DNA of 14,625 nt, taken from assembly GCA_002721165.1 (NCBI GenBank), contig PBJS01000003.1, positions 19,952 through 34,576 of the forward strand, written 5' to 3'. Shown in pieces: positions 1-6,427 of the stretch. The DNA is from Legionellales bacterium. GTDB taxonomy: Bacteria > Pseudomonadota > Gammaproteobacteria > Eutrophobiales > Eutrophobiaceae. The position numbers and the translations under genes are program-made. Every line of letters begins with the position of its first letter. Position 1 is the stretch's first letter. The notes under the pieces were generated by a model. The model saw only the letters and a list, made by a program, of their open reading frames with translations. It ran no database searches and was not told where the DNA came from.

Positions 1-542
1 GGTCGCGAACCAATAAGAATATTACTTTCAATCACATTTTCTGGTGCTTTTATAACGTGAAGCATATTTGTTGATTCACTCGTAACAATGACACGTTTTC
101 CATCTGGAGAAACTGCTACGCCCTCTGGTTCTAACCCAACTTTAATTTCTGCAAGTTGTTTACCAGTTTTTGGATCGAAGACGCTTGCCTTGGCATCATC
201 TTCATTCGATATATAAATATTTCCATTAGGGTGAACACCAAAGGTTTCAGGATCTGATCCTGCTTCAAAATCTCTTAGAATTTTTAGAGAATTAGGATCA
301 AGAACGACAATTTTATTTTCTTCACTAATGGCGACATATAACTCGCTACTATCTGGCGACAGTCCAATTCCTCTTGGGCGATCACCGACATCGATAGTAT
401 GTTCCACTTTAAGTGTCTCAGCATCGATGACTGACATGGTATTACTTTTTTCGTTAGTTACAAAAATTCGATCTTTTGCATAAGTTGCAAAAGGGGTTAA
501 GATGATTGCTATTGTTACTAATCTAATCCAAAGAAAATTCAT
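1..542 (-). CDS. PQQ-associated YVTN beta-propeller protein (3' end missing)
   Basis: About 180 codons read on the minus strand from an ATG at 542-540; the rest lies beyond the left edge. An N-terminal hydrophobic stretch (residues 4-21, ending in YAKD) looks like a signal peptide. Blade repeats follow, with recurring motifs such as VGDRPRGIGLSPD, GSDPETFGVHPNG and VGLEPEGVAVSPDGK, and an IFVTNE strand. This is the YVTN-type propeller pattern. With the upstream gene it matches the periplasmic propeller protein that accompanies PQQ-dependent alcohol catabolism and its putative ABC exporter (TIGR03866-type, from memory). An AAGGAG ribosome site at 551-556 supports the start. It sits 28 nt after the preceding gene and is probably co-transcribed with it; ABC ATPase and permease genes would be expected further left. 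Its molecular role in alcohol oxidation is not established. Confidence 0.85.
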   Translation of the reverse strand, partial: MNFLWIRLVTIAIILTPFATYAKDRIFVTNEKSNTMSVIDAETLKVEHTIDVGDRPRGIGLSPDSSELYVAISEENKIVVLDPNSLKILRDFEAGSDPETFGVHPNGNIYISNEDDAKASVFDPKTGKQLAEIKVGLEPEGVAVSPDGKRVIVTSESTNMLHVIKAPENVIESNILIGSR

Positions 543-570
543 TTATCAAACTCCTTAATTTTTTTAAATT

Positions 571-1377
571 CTAATTCATACATTCTAATATACCGAGACT
601 ATCGAGCGATGGAGGTTTGGCAATCCCTCTAATTGGTGCCTCAGTAATTATTTTATCATTCTCTACCAAAATTATTAGTTGCCGCAGTTGTCCGGTAACT
701 CTAAAATTCATATCGCTTCCTTTCTGTCCATCAAAAGTTAATTCATTTTTTAAATATTTTAGCATGTCATCCGGGCTTGTTATTTGCGTTCTTGCCACTG
801 TATCAGAAGTCATTTTTACAGCAGCCCATCCAGCCCAAGAGTGATCATTCATTTTTACCTGAAAATTTTTCTTAAATCTCTTATTAAGATCACGTGCAGC
901 AAATTTAACAAAACTATAATGCCAAGCTTGAGCATTAGCTTTTGAGGCTGGTTTCTTAATTTCTAATTGTTTTAAAGCGTCAGATTTCATCTTATTACTT
1001 GGTGCAATATGTAGAATATTTGCTATGCAATTACGCCTTAAATCATCACTCTCATCTGTAAGATTGAATACCGGAGTATTATTCAACTGTTTTGCTAAGC
1101 TTATTAGTTGTTTTGAATCTAATGATGTCAAAATAGCTATATATTTTGAAAAATCATACTCTTCTATTTTTTCTTTTGAAACTATCTCTAAATTGTACTT
1201 TTGACCTAGAAATTCCCCTTGGAGATTCGCCTCATCTATACCTTGTTTAACACCCAAAAGTGAATCATGTTCGCTATCCCCAATGTAGATAAAATCTACC
1301 TCAGTAACTGCATTAGCAATATTTATTGATGATAAAAATAACACACAAAATAAATAACCGGATTTTTTAAGTGACAT
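571..1377 (-). CDS. PQQ-dependent alcohol dehydrogenase-associated periplasmic binding protein, short form
   Basis: 268 residues with a Sec signal peptide (residues 1-23, cleavage near ANA|VTEV). The mature start resembles a type I periplasmic binding protein: FIYIGDSEHDSLLGVKQGID followed by a region like FLGQKYNLEIVSKE. The C-terminal half has a HSWAGWAAVKMTSDTVART helix and a closing GQLRQLIILV segment. I recognise the family of putative substrate-binding proteins in PQQ alcohol dehydrogenase clusters (TIGR03863-type). Members as I recall are about 350-380 residues. Here the segment between the N-lobe (ends near HIAPSNKM, about residue 130) and the AWHYSFVKFAARDLNKRF helix (from about 151) is much shorter than expected, so most of one lobe seems absent with no frameshift visible. 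It heads an operon with the beta-propeller gene. Substrate unknown. Confidence 0.75.
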   Translation of the reverse strand: MSLKKSGYLFCVLFLSSINIANAVTEVDFIYIGDSEHDSLLGVKQGIDEANLQGEFLGQKYNLEIVSKEKIEEYDFSKYIAILTSLDSKQLISLAKQLNNTPVFNLTDESDDLRRNCIANILHIAPSNKMKSDALKQLEIKKPASKANAQAWHYSFVKFAARDLNKRFKKNFQVKMNDHSWAGWAAVKMTSDTVARTQITSPDDMLKYLKNELTFDGQKGSDMNFRVTGQLRQLIILVENDKIITEAPIRGIAKPPSLDSLGILECMN

Positions 1378-1398
1378 TAGTAGTTACCTTTTTATTCA

Positions 1399-1412
1399 TA
1401 TTGATATCAATA
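1399..1412. promoter_or_regulatory. 14-bp perfect palindrome upstream of the binding-protein gene
   Basis: TATTGATATCAATA is its own reverse complement and lies 21 bp before the minus-strand start codon at 1377, downstream of the candidate promoter. It would suit an operator or an mRNA leader element. A palindrome of this length can arise by chance in AT-rich DNA, so function is only suggested by position. Confidence 0.3.
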
Positions 1413-1430
1413 CTAGCGAAAATAAGTATG

Positions 1431-1460
1431 AGCATATCGGTTTATCTGTATGAAACTCAA
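1431..1460 (-). promoter_or_regulatory. Candidate sigma-70 promoter for the PQQ-associated transport operon
   Basis: On the minus strand TTGAGT (1460-1455) and TATGCT (1436-1431) are separated by 18 bp. This would place a transcript start near 1424 and a leader of roughly 45 nt before the ATG at 1377. The -10 matches consensus at only four of six positions, so this is a best guess among AT-rich alternatives. Confidence 0.3.
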
Positions 1461-1653
1461 TAGGAATTTTTCCTTTCTAGCTATATTATAATTCTTAGAC
1501 GTTACGATAAAGAGTAAATTCAATTTTTGAGTATTGGGTGTTGTATAGTATCTTTGTTTTTTAACATTTCTTGTCAGATATTCATCTGTTAGTTATTCGT
1601 AATCCTATAATTATAAAGGGAATTATCTGTAAAATTCAGATCCTATTTAGTGG

Positions 1654-1682
1654 GTGATATTGTAAGAACTTCTGTCTATAAT
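1654..1682 (+). promoter_or_regulatory. Candidate promoter for the aldehyde dehydrogenase gene
   Basis: A perfect TATAAT lies at 1677-1682, with GTGATA (four of six to TTGACA) at 1654-1659 and a 17-bp spacer. Transcription would start near 1689, giving a leader of about 180 nt before exaC. The -10 is good and the -35 mediocre. Confidence 0.3.
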
Positions 1683-1867
1683 CGATAAAAATACAATAAT
1701 AACTACTAATAGAACAGGACGTTTAGCATTCTTGGTAAATGATTTTAGTACCAGATTACAAAATTTAAAAAAAACAATTACTTAAGTCACTTTTCACGAA
1801 AAGATATTAGGGAAAATTTAAAACTTAAAAAAAGCGTTGTATAAGTTGATAAACAGGAGGCAGAGTT

Positions 1868-3385
1868 ATGGCAGCAAATCCAGATCAAGTAGCAAGTCAA
1901 AAGCCTACTCTCAGGGAAAAGTATGATAACTATATCGGTGGTGAGTGGGTAGCACCGGTTGACGGGGGATATTTCGAAGATACTACACCAATTGACGGTA
2001 GTGTCCTTGCAAAAATATCACAATCTAATGAAAAAGATGTTGATCTAGCAGTTAAAGCAGCTTGGAAAGCAGCGGAGACTTGGAACAAAACATCGGTTAC
2101 TGAACGCAGCAATATTCTTTTGAAAATTGCTGATCGTATTGAAGAAAACATTGATATGTTGGCAAAGATTGAAACCTGGGGTAACGGTAAACCTATCAGG
2201 GAGACATCACTTGTTGATTTACCTTTAACAGTTGACCATTTTCGATATTTTGGGGGCGCAATTCGTTCTGAGGCAGGAGAGAGTTCTGACCTTGACGCAA
2301 CTAGAGTCTCCATGGAAGTACATGAGCCTTTAGGGGTTGTAGCTCAAATCATTCCTTGGAATTTTCCAATTTTGATGGCAGCTTGGAAATTGGCACCAGC
2401 ATTAGCGGCGGGTAACTGCGTTGTCATTAAACCCGCAGAGCAAACACCAATTTCTATTCATACGTTTATTGAGGTTATCGCTGATTTACTACCTCCGGGC
2501 ACCGTAAACATTGTTAACGGTTTTGGTCCAGAAGCGGGTAAGCCATTAGCAACTCATCCAGACATTAAGAAGGTAGCATTTACAGGAGAGACGACCACAG
2601 GCCGTCTTATTATGCAGTATGCTTCCGAAAATCTTATACCTGTTACCCTGGAATTGGGCGGTAAATCACCCAACATTTTCTTTGATAGTGTGGCAGCGCA
2701 AGATGATGCCTTTATGGATAAGGCGATTGAAGGTTTTGTGATGTTTGCAGTTAATCAAGGCGAGGTATGTACTTGTCCATCAAGAGCATTAATTCAGGAA
2801 AATATTTACGATCAGTTCATAGAGCGATGTTTGGAGCGTACTAAAGCGATTGTTATGGGCGATCCGCTAGACATGAATACAATGATGGGCGCACAAGCAT
2901 CGAATGATCAGTATGAGAAAATACTGAATTATATTGATGTGGGCAAACAGGAAGGGGCGGAACTTTTACTTGGCGGTGAAAAGTTTGATAATCCTGTTCA
3001 CCCGAATGGTTTATACATTGAACCGACCATTTTTAAAGGAAATAATAAAATGCGTATTTTTCAAGAGGAAATCTTCGGGCCAGTCGTGAGTGTCACAACT
3101 TTTAAGGATGAGGCTGAAGCTCTCGAGATTGCCAACGATACTCTTTATGGTTTAGGCGCAGGTGTTTGGACACGTGATATTCATCAGATGCAGTCAATGG
3201 CACGCGGAATTGAAGCTGGCCGTATTTGGTGTAATTGTTACCACGATTATCCAGCCCATGCCTCATTTGGAGGATATAAAAAATCAGGTATTGGTCGCGA
3301 GACTCATCGGATGATGTTAAATCATTACCGCCACACTAAGAATGTGATAGTGTCTTACGATAAGAATAAACTAGGATTCTTCTAG
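1868..3385 (+). CDS. exaC: NAD+-dependent aldehyde dehydrogenase, ExaC/AldB type
   Basis: 505 residues, the usual length for the ExaC/AldB acetaldehyde dehydrogenase branch. It is cytoplasmic and would oxidise aldehydes made by periplasmic alcohol dehydrogenases to carboxylic acids with NAD+. Visible motifs: IPWNFP (162-167), FTGETTTG (238-245) in the coenzyme-binding fold, ELGGKSPN (262-269, E262 the likely general base), NQGEVCTC (296-303, C301 the likely nucleophile with the extra C303 typical of this branch), and EEIFGPVVS in the C-terminal half. The start is secure: a perfect AGGAGG at 1855-1860, 7 nt before the ATG. It is followed by an intrinsic terminator and then a DUF779 gene, a partner commonly found beside this enzyme. 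The divergent PQQ-associated operon supports a role in ethanol or similar alcohol oxidation. Exact substrate range cannot be read from sequence. Confidence 0.93.
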   Translation: MAANPDQVASQKPTLREKYDNYIGGEWVAPVDGGYFEDTTPIDGSVLAKISQSNEKDVDLAVKAAWKAAETWNKTSVTERSNILLKIADRIEENIDMLAKIETWGNGKPIRETSLVDLPLTVDHFRYFGGAIRSEAGESSDLDATRVSMEVHEPLGVVAQIIPWNFPILMAAWKLAPALAAGNCVVIKPAEQTPISIHTFIEVIADLLPPGTVNIVNGFGPEAGKPLATHPDIKKVAFTGETTTGRLIMQYASENLIPVTLELGGKSPNIFFDSVAAQDDAFMDKAIEGFVMFAVNQGEVCTCPSRALIQENIYDQFIERCLERTKAIVMGDPLDMNTMMGAQASNDQYEKILNYIDVGKQEGAELLLGGEKFDNPVHPNGLYIEPTIFKGNNKMRIFQEEIFGPVVSVTTFKDEAEALEIANDTLYGLGAGVWTRDIHQMQSMARGIEAGRIWCNCYHDYPAHASFGGYKKSGIGRETHRMMLNHYRHTKNVIVSYDKNKLGFF

Positions 3386-3412
3386 AACCTGACGTCAGTT
3401 CATTACGATCTA

Positions 3413-3445
3413 ATGGGTGGTTCGAGAGGATCGCCCATTTTTTTT
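3413..3445 (+). terminator. Intrinsic terminator between exaC and the DUF779 gene
   Basis: ATGGGTG (3413-3419) pairs with CGCCCAT (3432-3438), with one G-T wobble. The stem continues through GTTC/GGAT, with wobbles, to a GAGA tetraloop (3424-3427), giving about 11 paired positions. It is followed by eight T residues at 3438-3445. The form is canonical for Rho-independent termination, yet the next gene in the same direction starts only 17 nt later. Confidence 0.75.
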
Positions 3446-3461
3446 CGGAGCATTAAAAAAG

Positions 3462-3842
3462 ATGAAGGTAGAACGAGTCTCAATTTCATTAAAAGCAAGG
3501 CAAATCATTGATAAATTGAGAGATAAGCACGGCGAGTTAATTTTTCATCAAAGCGGCGGTTGCTGTGATGGCTCAGCGCCAATGTGTTTTCAAAAAGGTG
3601 ATTTTTTAGTTGGAAGTAGGGACGTATGTTTAGGGGAGATACATGGCTGTCCCTTTTATATGGCATCAGACCAGTTTGAATATTATAAAAATATGCATAT
3701 CAATATCGACGTTTCAAAAGGACGTGGTTCGAGTTTTTCGCTTGAGATTCCATTAGGGTTAAGATTTATGACTATTTCACGGATTTTTACCGACGAGGAA
3801 CTCAAGCATGTTAAACCGGTAACGTTTTCCAATGTTGCTTAA
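3462..3842 (+). CDS. DUF779 protein, aldehyde dehydrogenase partner
   Basis: 126 residues from the ATG at 3462, which has a CGGAG ribosome site at 3446-3450. An in-frame GTG at 3417 would add 15 residues but lies inside the terminator hairpin, so it is rejected. The family signature is the cysteine-rich block FHQSGGCCDGSAPMCF (C34, C35, C42), followed by GEIHGCPFYM (C63) and C56. The cysteines suggest metal or redox chemistry but this is not shown. The C-terminal part GRGSSFSLEIPLGLRFMTISR is typical of DUF779. Members usually lie next to ExaC/AldB-type aldehyde dehydrogenases, as here, so a role in enzyme maturation or regulation is a reasonable inference. Biochemical function is unknown to me. 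No signal peptide; likely cytoplasmic. Confidence 0.88.
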   Translation: MKVERVSISLKARQIIDKLRDKHGELIFHQSGGCCDGSAPMCFQKGDFLVGSRDVCLGEIHGCPFYMASDQFEYYKNMHINIDVSKGRGSSFSLEIPLGLRFMTISRIFTDEELKHVKPVTFSNVA

Positions 3843-3996
3843 TTATTTTTAAGTCATTGTATTTTACTAGATTTATTTATTGTTGTATATAAACAACAAA
3901 ATAGAAAAAAAATATTAAGATAGTAGATTAAATATATTTCTATTTAGTACAGTTTAAGTATCTGAAAAATATACTCTTATTTGAATTTGTTGGATT

Positions 3997-4041
3997 AAAA
4001 CAACACATATTTTTATTTAAATAATTATTGTTGTTTTTTTT
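3997..4041 (+). terminator. Possible AT-rich terminator after the DUF779 gene
   Basis: AAAACAACA (3997-4005) and TGTTGTTTT (4029-4037) are exact reverse complements, with a loop that itself contains the palindrome TTATTTAAATAA. A run of eight T follows (4034-4041, overlapping the right arm). The stem is AT-rich and lies 155 bp after the stop codon, so its efficiency is doubtful. Confidence 0.33.
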
Positions 4042-4092
4042 ACAAAAACTATTTGCAACACCGTAATTTCTGTAGTAATTTCACCACCTGCC

Positions 4093-4109
4093 TTGGCTTT
4101 GCCTGGGCA
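4093..4109 (+). promoter_or_regulatory. Possible sigma-54 (-24/-12) promoter for the porin
   Basis: TTGGC (4093-4097) and GGGCA (4105-4109) place GG at 4095-4096 and GC at 4107-4108 with exactly 10 bp between, the invariant spacing of RpoN promoters. Eight of 13 consensus positions match; the ACG after TGGC and the TT before GC do not. The same bases form a near-symmetric dyad (4089-4109). A start near 4120 would leave a leader of about 117 nt. Confidence 0.33.
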
Positions 4110-4225
4110 TATATTCCTTTAAGGATTTGCGGATATCTAGTTTTAGGTCGCTGTAGAACTTTAAGGGAGGACTTAAATTTCTAGAGTTTTAAGTTATTAA
4201 AATTTTAAGAAACTTAAATGAGAGT

Positions 4226-4231
4226 AGGAGG
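4226..4231 (+). promoter_or_regulatory. Strong ribosome binding site that decides the porin start
   Basis: AGGAGG lies 2 nt before the first ATG (4234) and 5 nt before the second (4237). The first is too close for efficient initiation, so translation most likely begins at 4237. Confidence 0.7.
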
Positions 4232-4236
4232 AAATG

Positions 4237-5370
4237 ATGACTCAATTTAAGAAATCAAAATTAGCCACCGCCGTGCTTGCTGCATCTGTTTGTGCACCTG
4301 CTAGTGCTGCTACATGGTCGGCTGGTGATTGGGAAGTAAGTTACACAGGTACAATTAACTTATTTGCCAATATGATAAATAACGATGTTGCTGGCGGACT
4401 AGACAGCTTTCATATGAATGAAGGTTTACTCCCAGCATTTCACACCATGAAGGCAGTTAGCCCTGCTACTAATGGATTAACCGGTACCGCACAAATCAGT
4501 TTTGCACCAGATTCATCTAGAGCAAAAACTGATGACCAAGCTAAAAATGGTAACCAGATCGATATGCGTGAAGTTTTCTTCGCAGTAGATGGATCATTCG
4601 GTACCATCAGCATCGGTACTACTTTGTCACTATTCCAACGTCAAGCTATCTTAAATGATATGACTTTATTTGGTGTTGGTGCGTTCTCTGGAACTGAAGG
4701 TAGTGGTACAACTCTTGGCCGTATTGGTTATGGTTATACCTATCCTGAGTTCAATTCACGTATGACGTGGAAATCTCCAGATATGAGTGGCTTCGGTATT
4801 GAAGTTGGTATTTTCGATCCTGATGAAAATACTGCCGGTTCTTTTGAAACTGATACTCCACAATTCCAAATGGAAGCAAGCTACAGCACGTCATTTGACG
4901 GTGGTAGTGTAATGGTTTGGGCTGGTGGTCTGCATCAAGAGATGGAACGTACAGCAGGCGGTGAAGTAACCTCTGTTGGTTTTAACCTTGGCGCAAAAGT
5001 TTCTGCTGGTGGTTTATCACTAGTAGGTAGTTGGTTCGACGGTGAAGCAATTGGTACTATCAGAACGCTAGATTCTTTTTCAGGTAACGCGTTCACGTGC
5101 TCAGGCGCAAACTGTACCGAGGCTGACAACGATGGCTACTACATTCAAGCTATGTACAACATGAATGGCGCTACTAACGTAGGTTTATCCTATGGTGAGT
5201 CAAATCAAGATGTAGATTCAGCTGGTAACACACTGGATTCTAATGAGTTGACCACAGTTGGTGTTTATCATGATGTTAATTCGTGGTTGAAGCTTGTTGC
5301 TGAATACAATATGCAATCAGGCGCACAGGAAAATGATCACCTTTCACTTGGTGGATTTATTTTCTGGTAA
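4237..5370 (+). CDS. Outer-membrane porin (Gram-negative general porin type)
   Basis: 377 residues from the second of two adjacent ATGs. The Sec signal peptide is clear (positively charged start, hydrophobic AVLAASVCAP, cleavage at ASA|ATWS). The mature protein begins with a beta strand (GDWEVSYTGTINLFANM) and carries many alternating amphipathic strands with Gly- and Asn-rich turns. An acidic stretch likely belongs to the constriction loop, and the C-terminal strand ends HLSLGGFIFW, the terminal aromatic residue recognised by the BAM machinery. Two cysteines (near FTCSGANC) could form a disulfide in an extracellular loop. It is monocistronic: a long leader precedes it and a strong terminator follows. 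Position beside exaC hints at uptake of alcohols or other small solutes, but specificity cannot be read from sequence. Confidence 0.87.
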   Translation: MTQFKKSKLATAVLAASVCAPASAATWSAGDWEVSYTGTINLFANMINNDVAGGLDSFHMNEGLLPAFHTMKAVSPATNGLTGTAQISFAPDSSRAKTDDQAKNGNQIDMREVFFAVDGSFGTISIGTTLSLFQRQAILNDMTLFGVGAFSGTEGSGTTLGRIGYGYTYPEFNSRMTWKSPDMSGFGIEVGIFDPDENTAGSFETDTPQFQMEASYSTSFDGGSVMVWAGGLHQEMERTAGGEVTSVGFNLGAKVSAGGLSLVGSWFDGEAIGTIRTLDSFSGNAFTCSGANCTEADNDGYYIQAMYNMNGATNVGLSYGESNQDVDSAGNTLDSNELTTVGVYHDVNSWLKLVAEYNMQSGAQENDHLSLGGFIFW

Positions 5371-5388
5371 ATCGCGTAAAGTTGTTAG

Positions 5389-5418
5389 AAAAAGCGCACT
5401 TCGGTGCGCTTTTTTTTT
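5389..5418 (+). terminator. Strong intrinsic terminator after the porin
   Basis: AGCGCAC (5393-5399) pairs perfectly with GTGCGCT (5404-5410) around a TTCG tetraloop closed by C-G, extended by AAAA/TTTT. A run of nine T at 5410-5418 follows. This is a textbook Rho-independent terminator 18 nt after the stop codon. Confidence 0.95.
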
Positions 5419-5500
5419 AGTTAATTTTTAAACAATCTGACAAAAATTATCTGTATAATCACGATTAATTTAATTTTTTATCTTTAAATACGGGAGTTTT

Positions 5501-6418
5501 ATGATAGTTGCAACAAGATATCTGATATTAGTTTTATTGATGTTTGTTTTCTCATTTCAATCATTTGCCGATGAAGTTTTATGGATTTCAGGAGAGAATC
5601 TATTTATAAAACTTACGGAACAGGATAAAAGTAAGTCAGGAAAGACGCCTCCCAATAGTCACCCAGTTGAACTTGAGCAAAAGGATATCGCAGAAGCGAT
5701 CGAATTAATTAAGATTTGGTCAAAAGATTATTACGAAGGAAAAGACCTTGATCGAGTATTTCCTATTAATATAAGTAGATTAATTGCTGAACATATAGCC
5801 AAAGGCCTAAAAGAAGCCAGACCTAATCAAGATATTATATATACCTTGGCAGGTAAAAAAGTAGTATCGCTTGGTGCGCAAGAAGCACGATACCAAACTG
5901 GCAGAGTTTTTTATCTTGATGGAAAATTAAATATTATTATAGGGGAATACGATCATCCCGGTGATAAATTGAAAGAAATGGTCTACGCTGGCGGTAATGA
6001 GAAAGTACATTATCATTTCCCAATGGCCAAAAGAGCAAAAGCATCGAAAAAGTTTAAAGATAATGTGGTAAAAGTCGATGGAATAGAGAATGTAAAAATC
6101 GGTAAAAAAACTAGAAAAGACTGGTTTACTATCGACATAGAAAAGACTAAACGAGTGATTGCTAAGAGTAGAGATAATGAAAAATTATCGGATGATGAAT
6201 TAAAAAAATCACTCGAAGATGCAAGGTTAGCAAAAGAGAGAAGAGAGATGAGATTAGAAATGGCTAGAATTCGTCAAGAGATGAAACAAAATAAAAATGC
6301 AACAGGTGATAAAAGCGTTGAGGATCGTCTTCAGAATCTAAAATCTTTAAAAGAGAAGGGACTGATCTCCGATAGTGAGTATGAAATAAAAAGAACAGAA
6401 ATACTAAATGATATTTAG
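5501..6418 (+). CDS. Secreted protein of unknown function with C-terminal SHOCT domain
   Basis: 305 residues. Residues 1-23 form a Sec signal peptide (hydrophobic core LILVLLMFVFSF, cleavage near SFA|DEVL) with no lipobox, so a periplasmic or secreted protein. The body (24-200) has no family I can name; it contains NSHPVEL, an AEHIAKGLKEARPNQDIIYTL helix-strand unit and QTGRVFYLDGKLNIIIGEYD, which looks like a beta-rich fold. Residues about 205-265 are highly charged and probably coiled coil. The last 35 residues (RLQNLKSLKEKGLISDSEYEIKRTEIL) match the SHOCT domain, a short helical pair found at the ends of many bacterial proteins and thought to mediate oligomerisation. The start has a GGGAG site at 5492-5496. 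The next gene begins 9 nt later, so it heads the four-gene operon. SHOCT assignment is firm; function is unknown. Confidence 0.85.
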   Translation: MIVATRYLILVLLMFVFSFQSFADEVLWISGENLFIKLTEQDKSKSGKTPPNSHPVELEQKDIAEAIELIKIWSKDYYEGKDLDRVFPINISRLIAEHIAKGLKEARPNQDIIYTLAGKKVVSLGAQEARYQTGRVFYLDGKLNIIIGEYDHPGDKLKEMVYAGGNEKVHYHFPMAKRAKASKKFKDNVVKVDGIENVKIGKKTRKDWFTIDIEKTKRVIAKSRDNEKLSDDELKKSLEDARLAKERREMRLEMARIRQEMKQNKNATGDKSVEDRLQNLKSLKEKGLISDSEYEIKRTEILNDI

Positions 6419-6427
6419 TAGTAATGT

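Larger units (their letters stand above)
1378..1867. other. Long divergent intergenic region, no gene seen
   Basis: This 490-bp AT-rich stretch separates the minus-strand PQQ-associated operon from the plus-strand aldehyde dehydrogenase. I find no credible coding region in either direction. It holds the palindrome at 1399-1412 and candidate promoters for both directions. Its length suggests that both units are controlled here, plausibly by an alcohol-responsive regulator, but I cannot identify a specific operator. No GG-N10-GC sigma-54 element was found in the parts I scanned. Confidence 0.6.
3843..4236. other. Long AT-rich region before the porin, no gene seen
   Basis: 394 bp without a credible coding region. 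From left to right it holds an inverted repeat TTGTTGT (3880-3886)/ACAACAA (3893-3899), an AT-rich hairpin with a T-tract (3997-4041), a direct repeat GTAATTTC at 4063-4070 and 4075-4082, a GC-richer dyad with sigma-54-like elements (4089-4109), and a leader in which ACTTAAAT occurs twice (4171-4178, 4212-4219), flanking a complementary segment at 4187-4194. The density of symmetric motifs suggests regulated porin expression. Confidence 0.55.

Noticed and set aside
1930..2313. 127-residue open frame antisense to exaC
   Set aside because: A shadow of the dehydrogenase coding sequence; low-complexity Ser/Ile-rich product with no signal.
3389..3398. Palindrome CTGACGTCAG just after exaC, sharing TGACGTCA with the zrgA/zur region
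   Set aside because: An 8-bp shared core is weak, and the position after a stop codon and before a terminator does not suggest an operator.
1621..5455. 11-mer AATTATCTGTA at 1621-1631 and 5445-5455, both intergenic
   Set aside because: In a window of this length and base composition many 11-mers recur by chance; no symmetry or consistent position relative to promoters.
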